Assembly: GCA_021234155.1 (NCBI GenBank) | Contig: JAJEKV010000078.1 | Coordinates: forward strand, 4,251,225 to 4,315,224 | Direction of reading: 5' to 3' | DNA: 64,000 nucleotides | DNA from: Isoetes taiwanensis | Taxonomy: Eukaryota; Streptophyta; Lycopodiopsida; Isoetales; Isoetaceae | Translations under genes and position numbers: made by a program | In this document: one piece after another, positions 1-11,412 of the stretch | Position numbering within the stretch: the first letter of the stretch is position 1 | Layout: every line of letters starts with the position of its first letter | Notes under the pieces: model-generated | Database searches by the model: none | The model's input: only the letters and a program-made list of their open reading frames with translations | Told to the model about the DNA's origin: nothing

Positions 1-159
1 AAGATGTTATCCAAAATACTATATAAAAAAAAAAAAAAAAAATGAATTTCACAGACATCTAATTCTTTCAGATCGCTGCACGACGAAAATACTTTCGCGT
101 GCACGCTAAAGATGAAGGTTTCACAGTCTGTGCAGAAAAAAAAAAAGTTTTTTTTTTTT

Positions 160-252
160 TTTTTTGCGTTCGCGTACGCGGTTTTCACTATTTCGCGTAC
201 GCGAAAAAATTTTCGCGTACGCTTTCACGTTGTTTTCGCATACGCGAAAATC
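160..252. repeat. Tandem GC palindromes (CGCGTACGCG family)
   Basis: Three to four successive units built on the palindrome TTTCGCGTACGCGAAA lie here: a perfect copy at 191-206, a half copy at about 210-222 and a variant at 233-250. They sit after two homopolymer runs (A then T, about 130-170). A related perfect palindrome occurs at 59943-59960. No coding sense is evident, although several short frames cross the region. It could be the edge of a transposon or a protein-binding cluster; the sequence does not decide. Confidence 0.7.
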
Positions 253-511
253 TTCCGACGCCGGAATTTTTTTTTTGCCGTATTTTTTACGTTTTATACC
301 GCAAATATGTGCCGTATCATACAATTCATACGTATTCCGTATAAAACGTACAGCGTATTGAACCTATCCCTGCTACCTGGTGCTCCGCATCACCTCTGCT
401 CCAAACCCAGAGTAGGGGTGCTTTTAACTTAGGATTTTGTAAATAGGGCTCTGCCCATAGCGGATGTATATGGGCAATGCCCACCTTTTGTATTTCGGCA
501 CTAATATAATA
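253..511. other. Unassigned AT-rich spacer
   Basis: Repeated CGTATT/CGTAT words occur at 275-360. Hairpins of the TGCCCAT/ATGGGCA type occur at about 452-478. No gene was recognised. Confidence 0.5.
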
Positions 512-540
512 CTAGTAACGGTGCCCAGCGTTGCTGGGCA
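512..540 (-). mobile_element. Putative Helitron 3' terminus
   Basis: Read on the minus strand, a GC-rich hairpin (stem TGCCCAGC, loop AACG, stem GCTGGGCA, 522-540) is followed by a few bases and then CTAG at 512-515, with T as the next base. Plant Helitrons end with a short hairpin a few bases before CTRR and insert between A and T, so this fits. The element would extend to higher coordinates. The matching TC-start was not located, and no Rep/helicase coding was seen, so it would be a non-autonomous copy. Confidence 0.4.
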
Positions 541-1615
541 TAAGTTAAGAACGTGTAAATGATATTCAAGAGAATGAATGAAATGCTCTAACGGATTGGT
601 TTTAGCTCATTATTCCTTAATCAATAAGCCCTATGATGTTGGGCATAATTTGGTGACTCGCAAATGTTGGGCACTTTTAATCGCATTGATATAACTTGCA
701 AATGTTGGAAACTTGTAATTGCATTTCTTTGATATAGCTAAGGGCTCTTTGGCCTTCTCCAAGTTTGGCATGTACCATGATGATGGCAAACCCTATATGT
801 TCCTTGGGGGTTATCAACATTTAAGCATATTGTAATAGTTTGATATATGCAAATGAAAATAGTATTAAACATTGTGTGTTTTCTTTAAAATTTAACATTA
901 TATTGTGTATACATTCCTTGACCCAAGAGAAGGTCACTTAAGACCGAGCAAACAATTTGTTTTGTGGCAATTTAATTGTCTCATTTATACCTTTTAAAGC
1001 ATACCTTGCAATTAGAATAATTGTTGCATTGCTTGGGTACCACCAGATATATGAGGCATTTTATGCCCATGCCATAAGGAACCAACCAACGATCTTTTTA
1101 AGTCTTGATTTTGTAGTGCACATTTTCACGTGCTATCTCTCATACCCGATTTATTGAAACAAATAGAAGAGCAAAAGCGTTTAAAATAAGAGAAAAGTAT
1201 TCCATAAATAGGACTCAAGTTCATAAAGCATCTAGAGCTTTCAATTGTCACATCACTGAATTCATAAAAGATAAAGAAGGGTTGCAAAGCAAATGACAAA
1301 AAAATAAATTATTTAAGTAGTAACATGACGCTTATTTAACACAACATTCAATTAGAGCATTTGCTTCTGACCTTTGGCTATGGCGAAACCATGGCCTCCA
1401 ATGTTCATGCCCACCTTGCAAACACAAATACACAAAAAACACAAATATCAAAAGAAATTTAGACAAAGCTCCATGATCAAGGATCTATGATCCAAAGATC
1501 TTTTAACATATAAAGTCTACTCCCTCTTATTATATTCTGACATATAAGAATTATGTAAAATTGGTCTAGAGTGTCATACCTGGAACACATCACATGATTG
1601 CAAGGGAAACGAAGA
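541..1615. other. AT-rich stretch without recognised gene
   Basis: Only short frames are present and none is recognisable. The first part could be the interior of the putative Helitron ending at 512. Nothing else is supported. Confidence 0.4.
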
Positions 1616-2152
1616 GCGAGGAGCAAGCCGATTCCAAATGCCATATACTTGCTTCTGAAGCTTCAGTTCTAGAATAGTTTTTTTTATTGCGGGGCACTAA
1701 AGCTGGCTAGGCATAAAGAGGCATTCTCGTCTGGAATGCAGGCAACCCATCAAACCACTCTGCTAAAAAATAACTGTTGATTCAACAATACTATGTATTT
1801 CTTGCAGAATAGCAAATGCAACACATAGCTCCTCCTCAAATTTTTCTTCAAGATGGCCTTTACTCTGTCCAAAAAATATTTAATATGATTCACCAATGAT
1901 CCCACCGACAAAAAAAAGTCGGTTTTAAATCAAGAAAAGTAACATAAAAGAAAGCCGAAGTTTTTATACCACAATCTCAAGCATGACATGGAAGAGATAT
2001 GACCGTCTTACAAACCAGAGATGGAAAATCTTCTAACATATGAGGAGGAGAAGCAAGCGGATTCCAAATGCCATATATTTCTTTTCTCGATGCTTCGGGT
2101 TCTACAATTGTCTTTTTGTTCTTGCGGGGGCACTAAAGTCTGGCTAAGCACA
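1616..2152. repeat. Diverged ~100-bp direct repeat, two copies
   Basis: The segment 1616-1715 (a purine-rich start, then CCGATTCCAAATGCCATATA, then GGCACTAAAG and CTGGCTA) recurs in the same orientation at about 2042-2152 with substitutions and small indels. The period is about 425 bp. No open frame is shared between copies, so this looks like a non-coding duplication. Confidence 0.65.
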
Positions 2153-3060
2153 ACCTACAACCTACAATCCACCGAGCAAAATGTTTTCATTAAACACTCC
2201 TTCCAAAAAAGATGATTATGGAGACATAATTTTACATAGATACTTTATAATCAAGATGCTCCCCGCCCAAAAGCTAATACTGAAAATGCTAACCTTAGGA
2301 AATCTATGAATAGAGATGGTGAACTTGAGCTCCAAGAAGAGCCTTCAAATTGCAATCCAGAACCAGGAAGCCCCTAAGCAAACTGCTTAGGATGCCCTGA
2401 ACCAAACTCCGGCCATATGATGTTGTAGAAGTTCGTCTGATCACTTCAAATAGAACCCAACTGATTAGATCCTTGAAAATGGCATGGCCTCATGTAATAT
2501 TGCTCCGCATGAGATTATAATATTTAGAGATAATAAAATGTGAATCCTACAGCCAGAGATGAAAGTTTGGAGCTTCAGTTTAGGCTTTAAAAGAGAAGCT
2601 TCTCCTCCTGCCATAGCTGTGGAGCTCTGCCGAAGATATAACCCTTCCAAAAACTGGGTAATCAACAGATGAGATCCACTCCACAAAACCGGCACGGGAT
2701 CCCATAGCCCGGCATAATACTATCAGGTGCCACAAAACCGAAAAATGAAGGTCCTGGCCCCTGGGCACATCAGCTCAGCGGAGCCGCAAGCAGGGGATGC
2801 CATCACTGTTGGAAGCAACAATCCACCATGGTCATCGCCATAGGAAAAATCCGGGACCATGGAAGGAAAAATCCGGAACCGTGGAGCTTCTGTTGGTTCA
2901 TGCAGCATTGTGGCCTCTTCCTGAAGGAATCCGACGGCCTCTTCCTAACCCGTCGCTAGAGCTATCTCAGCCATTCACTTTTAGGTTAATCTCAACCGCC
3001 CAAATTAGGGCGCGGTGCACTACTTACGCCAAAACATTATAATATAGGATAAATATGCCT
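2153..3060. other. Unassigned spacer next to Ty3 element
   Basis: No convincing gene. A 3' LTR of the neighbouring minus-strand Ty3 element would be expected here, but I could not match this sequence to the right flank of the element (8.9-9.7 kb). Confidence 0.35.
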
Positions 3061-3061
3061 C

Positions 3062-3409
3062 TTAGTCACTATCTGTGGAGTCGGAATTTTGTTGTTGATC
3101 CTGTGTATGAACGCTTGTATCTTCTGTATGAAATTGCTTTAGGCGAAAACCATTAACCAGTGTAGGTAATGGAGTGCCATCTAATTTGGCCAGCTTGAAA
3201 ACACTGGGTTGGACAACTTGAATAATTTGATAAGGACCAAGCCACCTGAATTTTAACTTGCCTGGAAAAATTTTGTAACGAGAATCATAAAGCAAAACCA
3301 AATCACCTTCTTGAAAAGTTTTGGTCTTCAGATGTTTGTCATGCAAGGATTTTCGCAACTGTTGGCCATGAAGAACCCGAATATAAGCATCTCGCCTAAG
3401 TTCATCCAA
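3062..3409 (-). pseudogene. Ty3 integrase C-terminal domain
   Basis: The start of this block (L-D-E-L-R-R-D-A-Y) directly follows an in-frame stop at the end of the integrase frame at 3410, so it is the tail of the same polyprotein. It shows the integrase C-terminal pattern: H-D-K-H, F-Q-E-G-D-L-V-L-L-Y-D-S-R, then F-P-G-K-L-K-F-R-W-L-G-P-Y. In the retroelement this part binds DNA and helps position the integration complex. I see no clear chromodomain after it; the tail is glutamine/serine/aspartate-rich. Confidence 0.8.
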
Positions 3410-4690
3410 TTATTCAAGTTGGTAAACTCGTTCTTGAAGAGCTGCAGGTAGATTACATGTGGTAGCGAGTTGGAAGCGAAGTATCGGAAGAACATATTCT
3501 AAGGGCATCAAAGCTTCTTGACCATAAACCAACTTAAAAGGAGTATGACCAGTAGCAATCTTGAAACAGCAGTTGTAAGCCCAAAGAACAGTAGGTAACT
3601 TTTCTTGCCAATCCGTGCGAGAGGCATCACATATTTTCCTCAGAATAGTGATGAGAGTCTTGTTGGTGCTTTCAGCCAGACCATTCCCTTGAGGATAGTA
3701 AGGTGTGCTTTTGCGGTGATGTATGTGCAAATAATCCGTCAGCTCTTTGATAGTGTAATTAACAAAATGGACACCACGATCACTAACAAGTTCCGTGGGA
3801 CAACCAAAACGCATGATGATGTGCGTGTAGAGAACCTTGGCCGTGCTGGCTGCAGTGTTGTCTGGAAGGGCACAAGCCTCAGCCCATTTGGTAGCGTAAT
3901 CACTGATGACCAAAATGTAGCGGGCACGGGTGTGCCGCGCGGGAGGATCCATGGGCCCCACAAAGTCCATTCCCCATTTGCTGAAGGGAAGTGGCGTGGC
4001 GACCGGCGTCAACGGAGTGCGCGTCCGCGGGCGTGGAAGCAACACACGCCGACAAACGCCACACGTGTGGGCGTGAGCGTGGGCATCCTTGAAGAGCGTG
4101 GGCCAGAAATAGCCTGCGAGAAGGATTTTGCGTGCCGTGGTGTCACCTTGGAAATGACCACCACCAAGCCCCTCATAGGCTTGTCGAACGATATCGGGCA
4201 CTTCATGAAGAAGAACACAGCGTCGGAGGACTATATCCTTGCCACGTTTGTACAGATGGCCCGCAACCATGGTGTAATCACGGACCTCACGGACAAACTG
4301 TCGGTGGCGGGATCGAAGCTTTTCAGGAGAAAGCGTGGGATCTTCGGAGGGAAGAGCACCAGTGAGAAGATACTGCTGAAAGTTATGGAACCAATGGGGC
4401 GTGGCCGTAATAAAAAACGGTTGTGCGTCAGGAAAGGCATCTGAAACACCCGTGGAGGGATCATCGGTGTGGATGCGTGAGAGATAATCTGGGATAACAT
4501 GAGATTTGCCAGCTTTATGAACGATTTCAAAAGGAGCGAATTCTTGCAAAAGAAGGACCCAACGAGCAATCCTGCCCATGGGCGTGGACTTGTTAATCAA
4601 ATAGAGAAGATCCTGATGATCAACAAAGAACTTGATCTGACTGCCCAACAAATAATGACGGAAGCGTTGGACACAAAAAATTAAACCCAA
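3410..4690 (-). pseudogene. Ty3 RNase H C-terminal part and integrase core
   Basis: The first ~90 residues are the end of RNase H (F-F-V-D-H-Q-D-L-L-Y-L followed by A-R-W). They are followed by the integrase HHCC zinc-binding region (G-G-G-H-F-Q-G-D, then H-T-C-G-V-C) at roughly residues 170-215 and the catalytic core: W-G-M-D-F-V-G-P for the first Asp, L-V-S-D-R-G for the second, and Y-P-Q-G-N-G-L-A-E for the Glu. The three catalytic acidic residues are all present, so this part is the best preserved of the element. RNase H begins upstream in another frame (4681-4893, with S-P-F-A-I-G-A-V-L-S-Q), showing a frameshift. Confidence 0.85.
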
Positions 4691-5463
4691 GGCCTCCCTC
4701 TCGGTAGCGAGTAGTTGCGCCGTAAAGAGATTGAGTTTTTTGGCGGCATAGCGGTTGGGTTTATCTGCGGTGCGTCACATGCTTGAGAGAGAACAGCACC
4801 AATAGCAAACGGAGACATCGACATGAACATGGAAAGGCTTGTCCCATTGAGGAGGAACAAGCACGGGGGCCCGAAAGTAAGCAAGAGCTTCAACTGTTGG
4901 AAAGCAAAGATCCGCCGGGAATTCCAAGCCCGTGTAGATTCATCACCGTGAGTTTATGAATGGGATCAGCAATAGCCGCTAGTCCAGAATGAAGGTGGAA
5001 TAGTAATTTACCTTGCCCGTGAAAGAACATGTCTCTTTGATATTAGATGGTGCTTGAGCCTTAAGCACACAACCGATTTTAGCGGGATCCGTGGTGATAC
5101 CTTCTTTCTTGCACCACATGACCTAACGAGAACACCGGAGGTGACGCTTGAAGGTGCATTTTCGGGATTTAGACAAATACGGACTCATCACATTTCTGAA
5201 AGACGAGCTCTAACTTATCCGGTGATCATCCATGGAATCAGAGGCTGAAAAGTCATCTTGAAAGATCGGAGAAAGGGTTTCTCCTTCATATAATCGTGAA
5301 AAACCGAGAGCATGATGCGTTGAAACGTGGATGGAGAGTTGGATAAACCAAAAGGAACCACCTTGTAGGCAAAAGTGCCCCACGGGGTGGTAAAGGTAGT
5401 CTTGAGTTGATCTGCCTCTTTGATTGAAATTTGATTGTAGCCTGAAAAACCATCCATGATCAA
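4681..5463 (-). pseudogene. Ty3 RT palm/thumb and RNase H N-terminal part
   Basis: From 5463 downwards the minus strand carries RT motifs: D-G-F-S-G-Y-N-Q-I, then T-P-W-G-T-F-A-Y-K-V-V-P-F-G-L-S-N, then the catalytic F-Q-D-D-F-S near 5235. RNase H begins near 4860. At least two frames are used. The N-terminal RT block expected just before 5463 is instead found on the plus strand at 5465-6235. Confidence 0.75.
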
Positions 5464-5464
5464 T

Positions 5465-6235
5465 ATCTATCATGTTCGGGCTCCACCTGCGAGTCCGCCT
5501 CTTTCATCCTATCCTCCGAATATCTTTGATCCTTGGGCGAGATGACTCGGATCGGGGACGAAGCGTGGCTGCACCGCTTTCGACCCTTACCTGGCTCCTT
5601 GCAATCGCATCCAACGACTTGACCATTTTTCCGACACTGTACTTCCTCCAGACACCGTGGACGTCCAAGCCGTCATGAAGCAACCACTGCTAGATGACGC
5701 TCAGCAACCGTTTTTCTTCACCACACAAAATGCAGCTCATCCCGTCATGCTTCAACCTCCTGCTCACGTTGTTCAAGACACGGAAGTTGTTCCACACATT
5801 CAGACTCCAGAGGTGGAGATTGTGGACGTTGGCAACAATCACTCCCGACCACCTATCGCGCACGCGCCCTCACGCTATTCCAAAAATTCAAACACATTTT
5901 TGCCTGGAGCTATAAAGATCTTGGGGTATCAACAAAGACTTGGGGAACTCACCATTCCTACCAAACCGGATGCACGTCCTGTCTAGCAAACGCATGCGAT
6001 CTGGGCTCAACCCCAATTACCGGACCGGTGTCAAGGGCGAAATTGATAAACTCCTAGCTGCAAATTTTGATTTATGAGGTCAAACATTCTAAATGGGTGA
6101 GCCCCATCGTCATTGCTCTCAAACACAACGGTAAGATCCGCGTCTGCGTGGACTATCGCAAACTCAATCAGGCCACGGAGCGTGATCACTTCCCGCTTCC
6201 CTTCACAAACCAGGTTCTGGAAGAGGGGTGTCCAA
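5465..6235 (+). pseudogene. Inverted Ty3 segment: pol spacer and RT N-terminal block
   Basis: The plus strand here encodes the RT entry region: L-N-P-N-Y, V-K-G-E-I-D-K-L-L-A-A, K-W-V-S-P-I-V-I-A-L-K and G-K-I-R-V-C-V-D-Y-R-K-L-N-Q, ending F-T-N-Q-V-L-E-E near 6228. This is exactly what should precede the minus-strand motif at 5463. An inversion with breakpoints near 5465 and 6235 restores colinearity. Stops and shifts break the block (for instance after L-A-A-N-F near 6070). The proline-rich spacer at 5657-5986 has no recognised domain. Confidence 0.75.
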
Positions 6236-6456
6236 ATCCATGGTAGCAATTGAGATGACCATCTGTAATGACGAGCTGGTCCGTGGCCCCAAGAATGAAT
6301 ACTTTTGCCCGACGGAGAAAAGGTCTGGCCACACCAACATTTCATAATCACCGGGATCTTCAGGCTTTCCAAACACCAAATTCGAGAGGGAATCTGAGGT
6401 CTCCTATATTGATGTGAAGAAGGGGTGTGACGCCTTGAGGGCGCGTGATATGACCA

Positions 6457-7080
6457 TTAGCCAACTTGTGTCATATGGGGCACGGTAAAGTTGTTTGATG
6501 CCCAATTATTTTTGAGCTTGTCATTAATAAGATTGACAAATGGGCTCCCACCATCGATCCGCACATGATTGACTTGATGATTGCCCACCGTGGCATGCAC
6601 CGTGGGTGTAGAGGTAGCCACAAACCCAAACCGGAACCGTGGGAAGGGGCAACCGGGTCCTTTAGAGCGGGACAAAGTTTCAAAATGGTGGCTAAACTCA
6701 AAGGAATTTTGATTTTTGCAAGTTCTTCTTGGGATTCCAAAGGAACATGAGAAAACTAATCGGTAGGGATCCAAGGGAGTCGAAGTCCGGGGTAAAGAAG
6801 CGTAAACTTTTGAAAAGCTCCACCCCAAAGAATATTCGGATATGTCCGAGAGGCGTGGAGTGTGAGATGACTGAGGTGCGCCATGATCTTTGTTGAGCCC
6901 CGGTGGTGGCGTGTACATTAGCAAGTGTGCGGCCTTCGCGACTGCATGAGGTTGAGGATACTTTGTCTTACCTTTGGGCATGACATGAGGCATGAGTTTA
7001 TCCAAGTCCGGTGCAAAGTGAACCTTTTTTTCCTCTTCATGAGGGATCGCGTGTCTACGCAAAAGCGGTAGCCGTATCAT
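6457..7080 (-). pseudogene. Ty3 aspartic protease region
   Basis: Near the end of this frame the motif V-R-I-D-G-G-S follows T-V-G-N-H-Q-V. This matches a retroelement protease flap and active site in which D-G-G replaces the more usual D-T/S-G, a variant I know from some plant Ty3 elements. The preceding ~150 residues are a poorly conserved linker. It overlaps the end of the gag frame by about 26 bases in a different reading frame, compatible with frameshifting or simple decay. Confidence 0.6.
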
Positions 7081-8377
7081 GAGGAGTGATGGTCAAGGGC
7101 GTGAAGCCCCGGTGCCGCGAGACCAAACCAACCCGGTTGTGGTTGGACGAAGGATTGAGAGCTTGGTAAATTTCTTCCTGAGCTTGTTGATCCATAGGAG
7201 GAGTTGAGGAAGGAGCTGGTTGATACCGAGATTGTTGAGGCACGCGTGGTGGCTTTCGAAGAACAGGACGAGGGCCTTGTTTGCCATTAGCGATCCAAAG
7301 TTGATAGGCCGTGAGGCATACTGACGTGGTTTGATTCGTGCCTGGAAGTTGGACTTGAACTTGAGGAAGTTCAGGGCATGCTGTGGTGGTATGACCCCAT
7401 TCCAGACAATGATAACACTGGGCTTTAGAAGGATCAAAAGGAGCACGGTTGCCTTGTCCTCTTGGCTGCTGAGATTGCTGAGACTGTGGATATGGTTGAA
7501 GTGGTTGAGCTGGAAATTGCTGAGGTTGGTATGACGTTTGTTGCTGAGGCGTGGTCTGGACTTGATAAACCATCTTTTGTCGGAAGGGTGTAGGATGAGT
7601 ACGAGTGCATTCTTCCGTGGCATGATTGCACATGTTGTAGCGTTTACAATGAGGAGGGCCATTGGAGGAGTTGCACTCATTGGCCAAATGACCTTGATAT
7701 TTGCAGAGGTGGCACCAAATTTGACTGCGTTGAGGATTTGAGTGTTGAGGCTGAACTGCAGTCTGAGGAACCATGACAGGAGGAATGAAAGGTAGCTCTG
7801 GAGGGCCACGCCCAGGGGGAGGAAACATTAATGGCGAATGATTGACAAGTTCGATGACCTGCTCCAAAGTCTTGGGGCTGGTATTGATCATGAGACGAAT
7901 AGCCGGAGGAAGTCCTCAGAGAAACCAGACGAGGATCCGGGCTGCGTGGGGTACTCTTGAAGTTTGCTGAGGAGGATGTGAAGGCGATCCAAAAATCCCG
8001 AAATGACTCCGTGGGCTCTTCTGCTGAAGATCATTGAGTTGCTTGAGAAGAAGTTGATCATCATCGGTGGTGCCATAATGAGAAAGGAAAAGCGGTCTTC
8101 ATTTACGTCGGTTTTGTTTCCAATGACTTTTGTTTGCCATGAGCCATTGATGAGGGGATCCACGCAGCGTGGTGGAAAAGATATGGAACTTCAGTTGAGG
8201 TTGAGCGTGACCATTTAGAATAGCCAAAGCCTCAAATTCTTCCATGTGGGCTTGAGCACTTTGATCCAACGGTTTGCCTTTAGTACTGCCAAAAGTGGGA
8301 TAGGTTAGTTTGAGAGTCCGAAAAAGAAGATGGTGACGGACCTTGTGCATAGAGCGGCTGAGTAGGAGGAGGCACAT
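7055..8377 (-). pseudogene. Ty3 gag with zinc knuckles
   Basis: The block 8099-8377 has a capsid-like start (L-T-Y-P-T-F, then L-R-G-S-P-H-Q-W). The block 7055-7891 is glutamine/proline-rich and holds two clean CX2CX4HX4C knuckles (C-H-L-C...H...C and C-Y-H-C...H...C), with a degenerate cysteine cluster between them. Gag packages the element RNA into particles. A frame change separates the blocks. It lies directly upstream, in element sense, of the protease. Confidence 0.8.
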
Positions 8378-8399
8378 AATGAGGTGGTACAGCCATAGT

Positions 8400-9682
8400 C
8401 TCGGTATGGTGTGTCAGAGGGGCAGAAAAACCTTAAGAGTCCTGAAAAGGAGCATCCTGTGGGGAAGGTCCTTGAGAGCTTTGTTCGTGAGGTTTGAGAT
8501 CAGTGAGAGTGTAAACTGGAAGAGTATGGTGAAAAGAAGGGGATTGGGGATATGTCTGAAACAGGGGAGGGCGAAAAGAGACATGGGGATAACCCATTCC
8601 TCAGGGGAGATGATGGTTGTGAAGGCAGAGGAATATGGCGGAGGAGATATGAATGTAGGCACTCTCGGAGTGTGGAAATAAGTTGGAGGGGCTGAGCAGG
8701 TGTATGATGGGGTGGACCGAGGTTGTGAACAATGTTTACACGCTGGAGGAGAGCCGGGGCGAGTGAACACGAGAGGTAGGTGGCGTTGATTGAGCTTCGT
8801 GGCGAATATGGCCTCCCTCAATATCATAACTAACCCGGTGTCATACATATCTCGAGCAACCAAGCGGCGTTGATGGCGCCCAAACGCAGCGCCGTCTACC
8901 TAAAGCTCCTCGAGGGGGTGAAAGCTTCGAGGCGAACATGGTAAAAGAAGGAAGGAAAAAAGAAAATCAGACCCGCGGGCGGCGGTGTTTGGGGTGCAGG
9001 TTGGGAACTCCCGCAAGGCAGCCCTCTGTGAGGACCCTTGAATCAAGCAGGAGAATCCGGTAGCTGTGTCACGCGGGATTTGCAAAAGAAACAAAGGAAA
9101 AGGAAAAGAGAGAGAACAAAAGAAAACCGAGAACACACAACGATGGGAACAAGAACTCCTTGATGTCAATGGTGATACATGAGCTCTCGCAATCGAGAGA
9201 AACAAAATGGAGACAAGACCAAAAACTTATCTAAAAACTCGAGTGCTAGCTCTACTCATATATATAGTACAATGGCCTCTGGCCCAATATAGACACTTTG
9301 CAGATCTCGGTGCCGACTCCTAGAAGGAGGCCCGATTTGATGGGAATCTTGGCGGTGCCTCTTGAAATGCACGAAATCCCCGTGGCCTTGGCCGGCCCGG
9401 CGCCCGTCACTTGTCTGTTCTCTGCCTCTTCTTTGGCATGGGCGTGGCCTACTTGGTCTGCTGCTTGGTCTGCTACTTGGTCTACTGCTTGGTCTTCTGC
9501 GGGGCTTTTGATGACTGACCTGGACCTGACTGTGGCTCCTTGTTCTTGACCTGGTCCTCCGTGTGCATGAATAGTCCTGTACCAGGACGTACAGAACTAA
9601 CAGAATCTTTGCGTCTTGTTTTAAATTTGAGCCCCCAGATCGATGGGCCAGGTCTAGGGCCACCGTTTTCTGGATCAAACAC
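8400..9682 (-). other. Probable 5' leader/LTR side of the Ty3 element
   Basis: In element orientation this DNA precedes gag and has no convincing conserved coding. A TGGGCGCCAT word at about 8872-8881 (minus strand) resembles a tRNA-primed binding site but is not exact. A TG start near 9682 could be the LTR edge. The partner LTR was not found, so the limits are uncertain. A CT/TG-rich minisatellite (cttggtctgct-type, 9450-9500) lies inside. Confidence 0.35.
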
Positions 9683-9960
9683 TACTATTGCAAAGAAAAA
9701 GCTCAGCCCTTTTCTACGACGGGGGCGATGGATTTTCCCATATTTTCAACTGAATTAGCCTGGTTTTATCCTGGAATTGTCTGGTTTTATCCTTGCCAAA
9801 GACACAGAGTAGTTTTTGGAGCGATGGATTTCCTCACCGGAATTGAAAGGAAAGGTTAGCTATTTGGTTTCTGTTCGCTTAGTCCAAAGCAAATTGAGAC
9901 TTGTGAAGCATGGATTTTTCAGGTGATTTTTAACTATAATGGGTAAATGAAGAGTACATC
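9683..9960. other. Short spacer without recognised gene
   Basis: There is one internal near-repeat (CCTGGTTTTATCCT / CTGGTTTTATCCT at about 9760-9793). Otherwise nothing is recognisable. Confidence 0.4.
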
Positions 9961-10115
9961 TTATTGTGTGAATAGAATAGAATAGAATAGTTTGGAGACC
10001 AATAGGTCATGGGACCCATACAATGGGCTAGTACAATCATTACTACTAGGATTAAAAAATCCCTGCCTCGAAAGGTTTTCAAGGGAATTTAAAGTGCCCA
10101 GTGTCGTAACTGTTT
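9961..10115 (-). mobile_element. LINE 3' end fragment with (TAGAA)n tail
   Basis: After GAATAGAATAGAATAG the sequence GGAGACCAATAGGTCATGGG and the following ~90 bases match the 3' end of the larger LINE at 11.57 kb (GGAGACCAATCGGTCTATGG). Both are in minus orientation with a microsatellite at the same edge. This is a heavily 5'-truncated copy. Confidence 0.7.
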
Positions 10116-11356
10116 TTCAAACTCTAATGAATGAATCAATATGGCCCATTCTAAAGTAGGCTCCATTGGACTTGGTGCAATGGTGCCTAATCCACCTTTT
10201 TTATTGCAAACGTTTGTCTTCAATTCTTCGGAGCGCAGAAAAGTTTGTTTGTTTAAGTAACTGGGACTTGACTTCGCTCTTCTGCTATCATCATCAGGTG
10301 CTGTAGCACAGAGTGGCCACGCTTCTCCTGATCAAATGCACGCCATGCTTCTCCTAATCAAATGCACAAGGCCAAGGATTCAAGCTCTTCAAGCGGCAAA
10401 TCCTCTTCTGCAAATGGCAGTCGGCAACAAACCAGGTTAGGACGCGAAAGCTTTTGTAGGTTGTGCAACACAAGAGCAAGCTCTGAACCCTTTTGTTTTA
10501 TATGTAAGTCTCTGCTTTAGGCTGATTAAGTCTGCATCTAAAATTCTTACATATTTGAACTTACATGTTTGCTCTAGTTATACAAGGATGAAAACATTTA
10601 TCATTTTTGTCAAATTTACATGGATATCTCATTTGGCTTACAGGAAAACATATTTGAAGAAATTTAGGTGGTCGAAGTACAGTGGCGGCAAAGCAGGTTG
10701 TTTTCATATGGCAAGCTATTGCACACAATTACTTTGCAAGTGCTTTAGTAAAACCTTAAGTTCCGATTCTTCTGTTGCCACTGTTACAGATGGTGGTATG
10801 AAATTGTAGATCATTCAGGCACCTATGGTGGAGACCTAGATCGATGCCATTGTCATGCTGAAGGTAAGATTTGTGTGTTTCACCATTTTTGAGATCTCTT
10901 AATATTGTTGTTCATCTCTTTTATTTCATTGTCCACACATTGTTTGGCAGGAATTCAACCAATATTTGCGTGGCTTTTAATTTTTTAACTCTATTAGAAT
11001 GTGAAAGCTGAGAACTGCTGTGTTGACAATTCTTCCAAGCCGTAACTGGCCCCTCTTATGCTTCCACATGTGGTTGGAGGATATCATCACTTGGTTGCTG
11101 AAATGTTGAATTGATTGAGACGATTTCGTGAATCGTTCATAAAGGTGGAGTAGCATTGCTCATGTTCAGGAAAACGCGTGCTTCTTCAGAAAAACAAAAG
11201 TTCAAATGCTTTGGGACAATCAGATAAAACATTGGCACATTTATTGCTTTGGAACAAGCTACAAAAGTTTTTCATGAGGAAACAAGTTGGAGAGGTTATT
11301 GTACAGACAGTTGCTTTATTAGAGACAATGAAATGTTGAATTCTCAAGTTTAATAT
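10116..11356. other. Unassigned stretch with short tandem repeat
   Basis: A ~25-bp tandem pair (CGCTTCTCCTGATCAAATGC / TGCTTCTCCTAATCAAATGC) lies at about 10319-10367. Possible intron-like sequence surrounds it. No protein family was recognised in the short frames. Confidence 0.4.
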
Positions 11357-11412
11357 AATTGTTCAAGTGCATAGCTTACAAATATGTTTAGTTTGGAGAC
11401 TCCACTAGTATA

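Larger units (their letters stand above)
3062..8400 (-). mobile_element. Decayed Ty3/gypsy LTR retrotransposon (internal region)
   Basis: On the minus strand the order is gag, protease, reverse transcriptase, RNase H, integrase, which is the Ty3/gypsy order. The RT palm motif reads F-Q-D-D-F-S and the integrase tail carries L-L-Y-D-S-R with F-P-G-K-L, both features I associate with the Tat/Athila side of Ty3. Each coding block is interrupted by stops or shifts, and about 770 bases of pol (5465-6235) lie in the opposite orientation. Terminal repeats were not identified with confidence; 8880-9682 is the likely 5' LTR/leader side. The copy is dead. Confidence 0.85.

Noticed and set aside
3605-4444. 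279-codon plus-strand frame
   Set aside because: It is the antisense shadow of the Ty3 integrase frame at 3410-4690, which carries all the conserved motifs.
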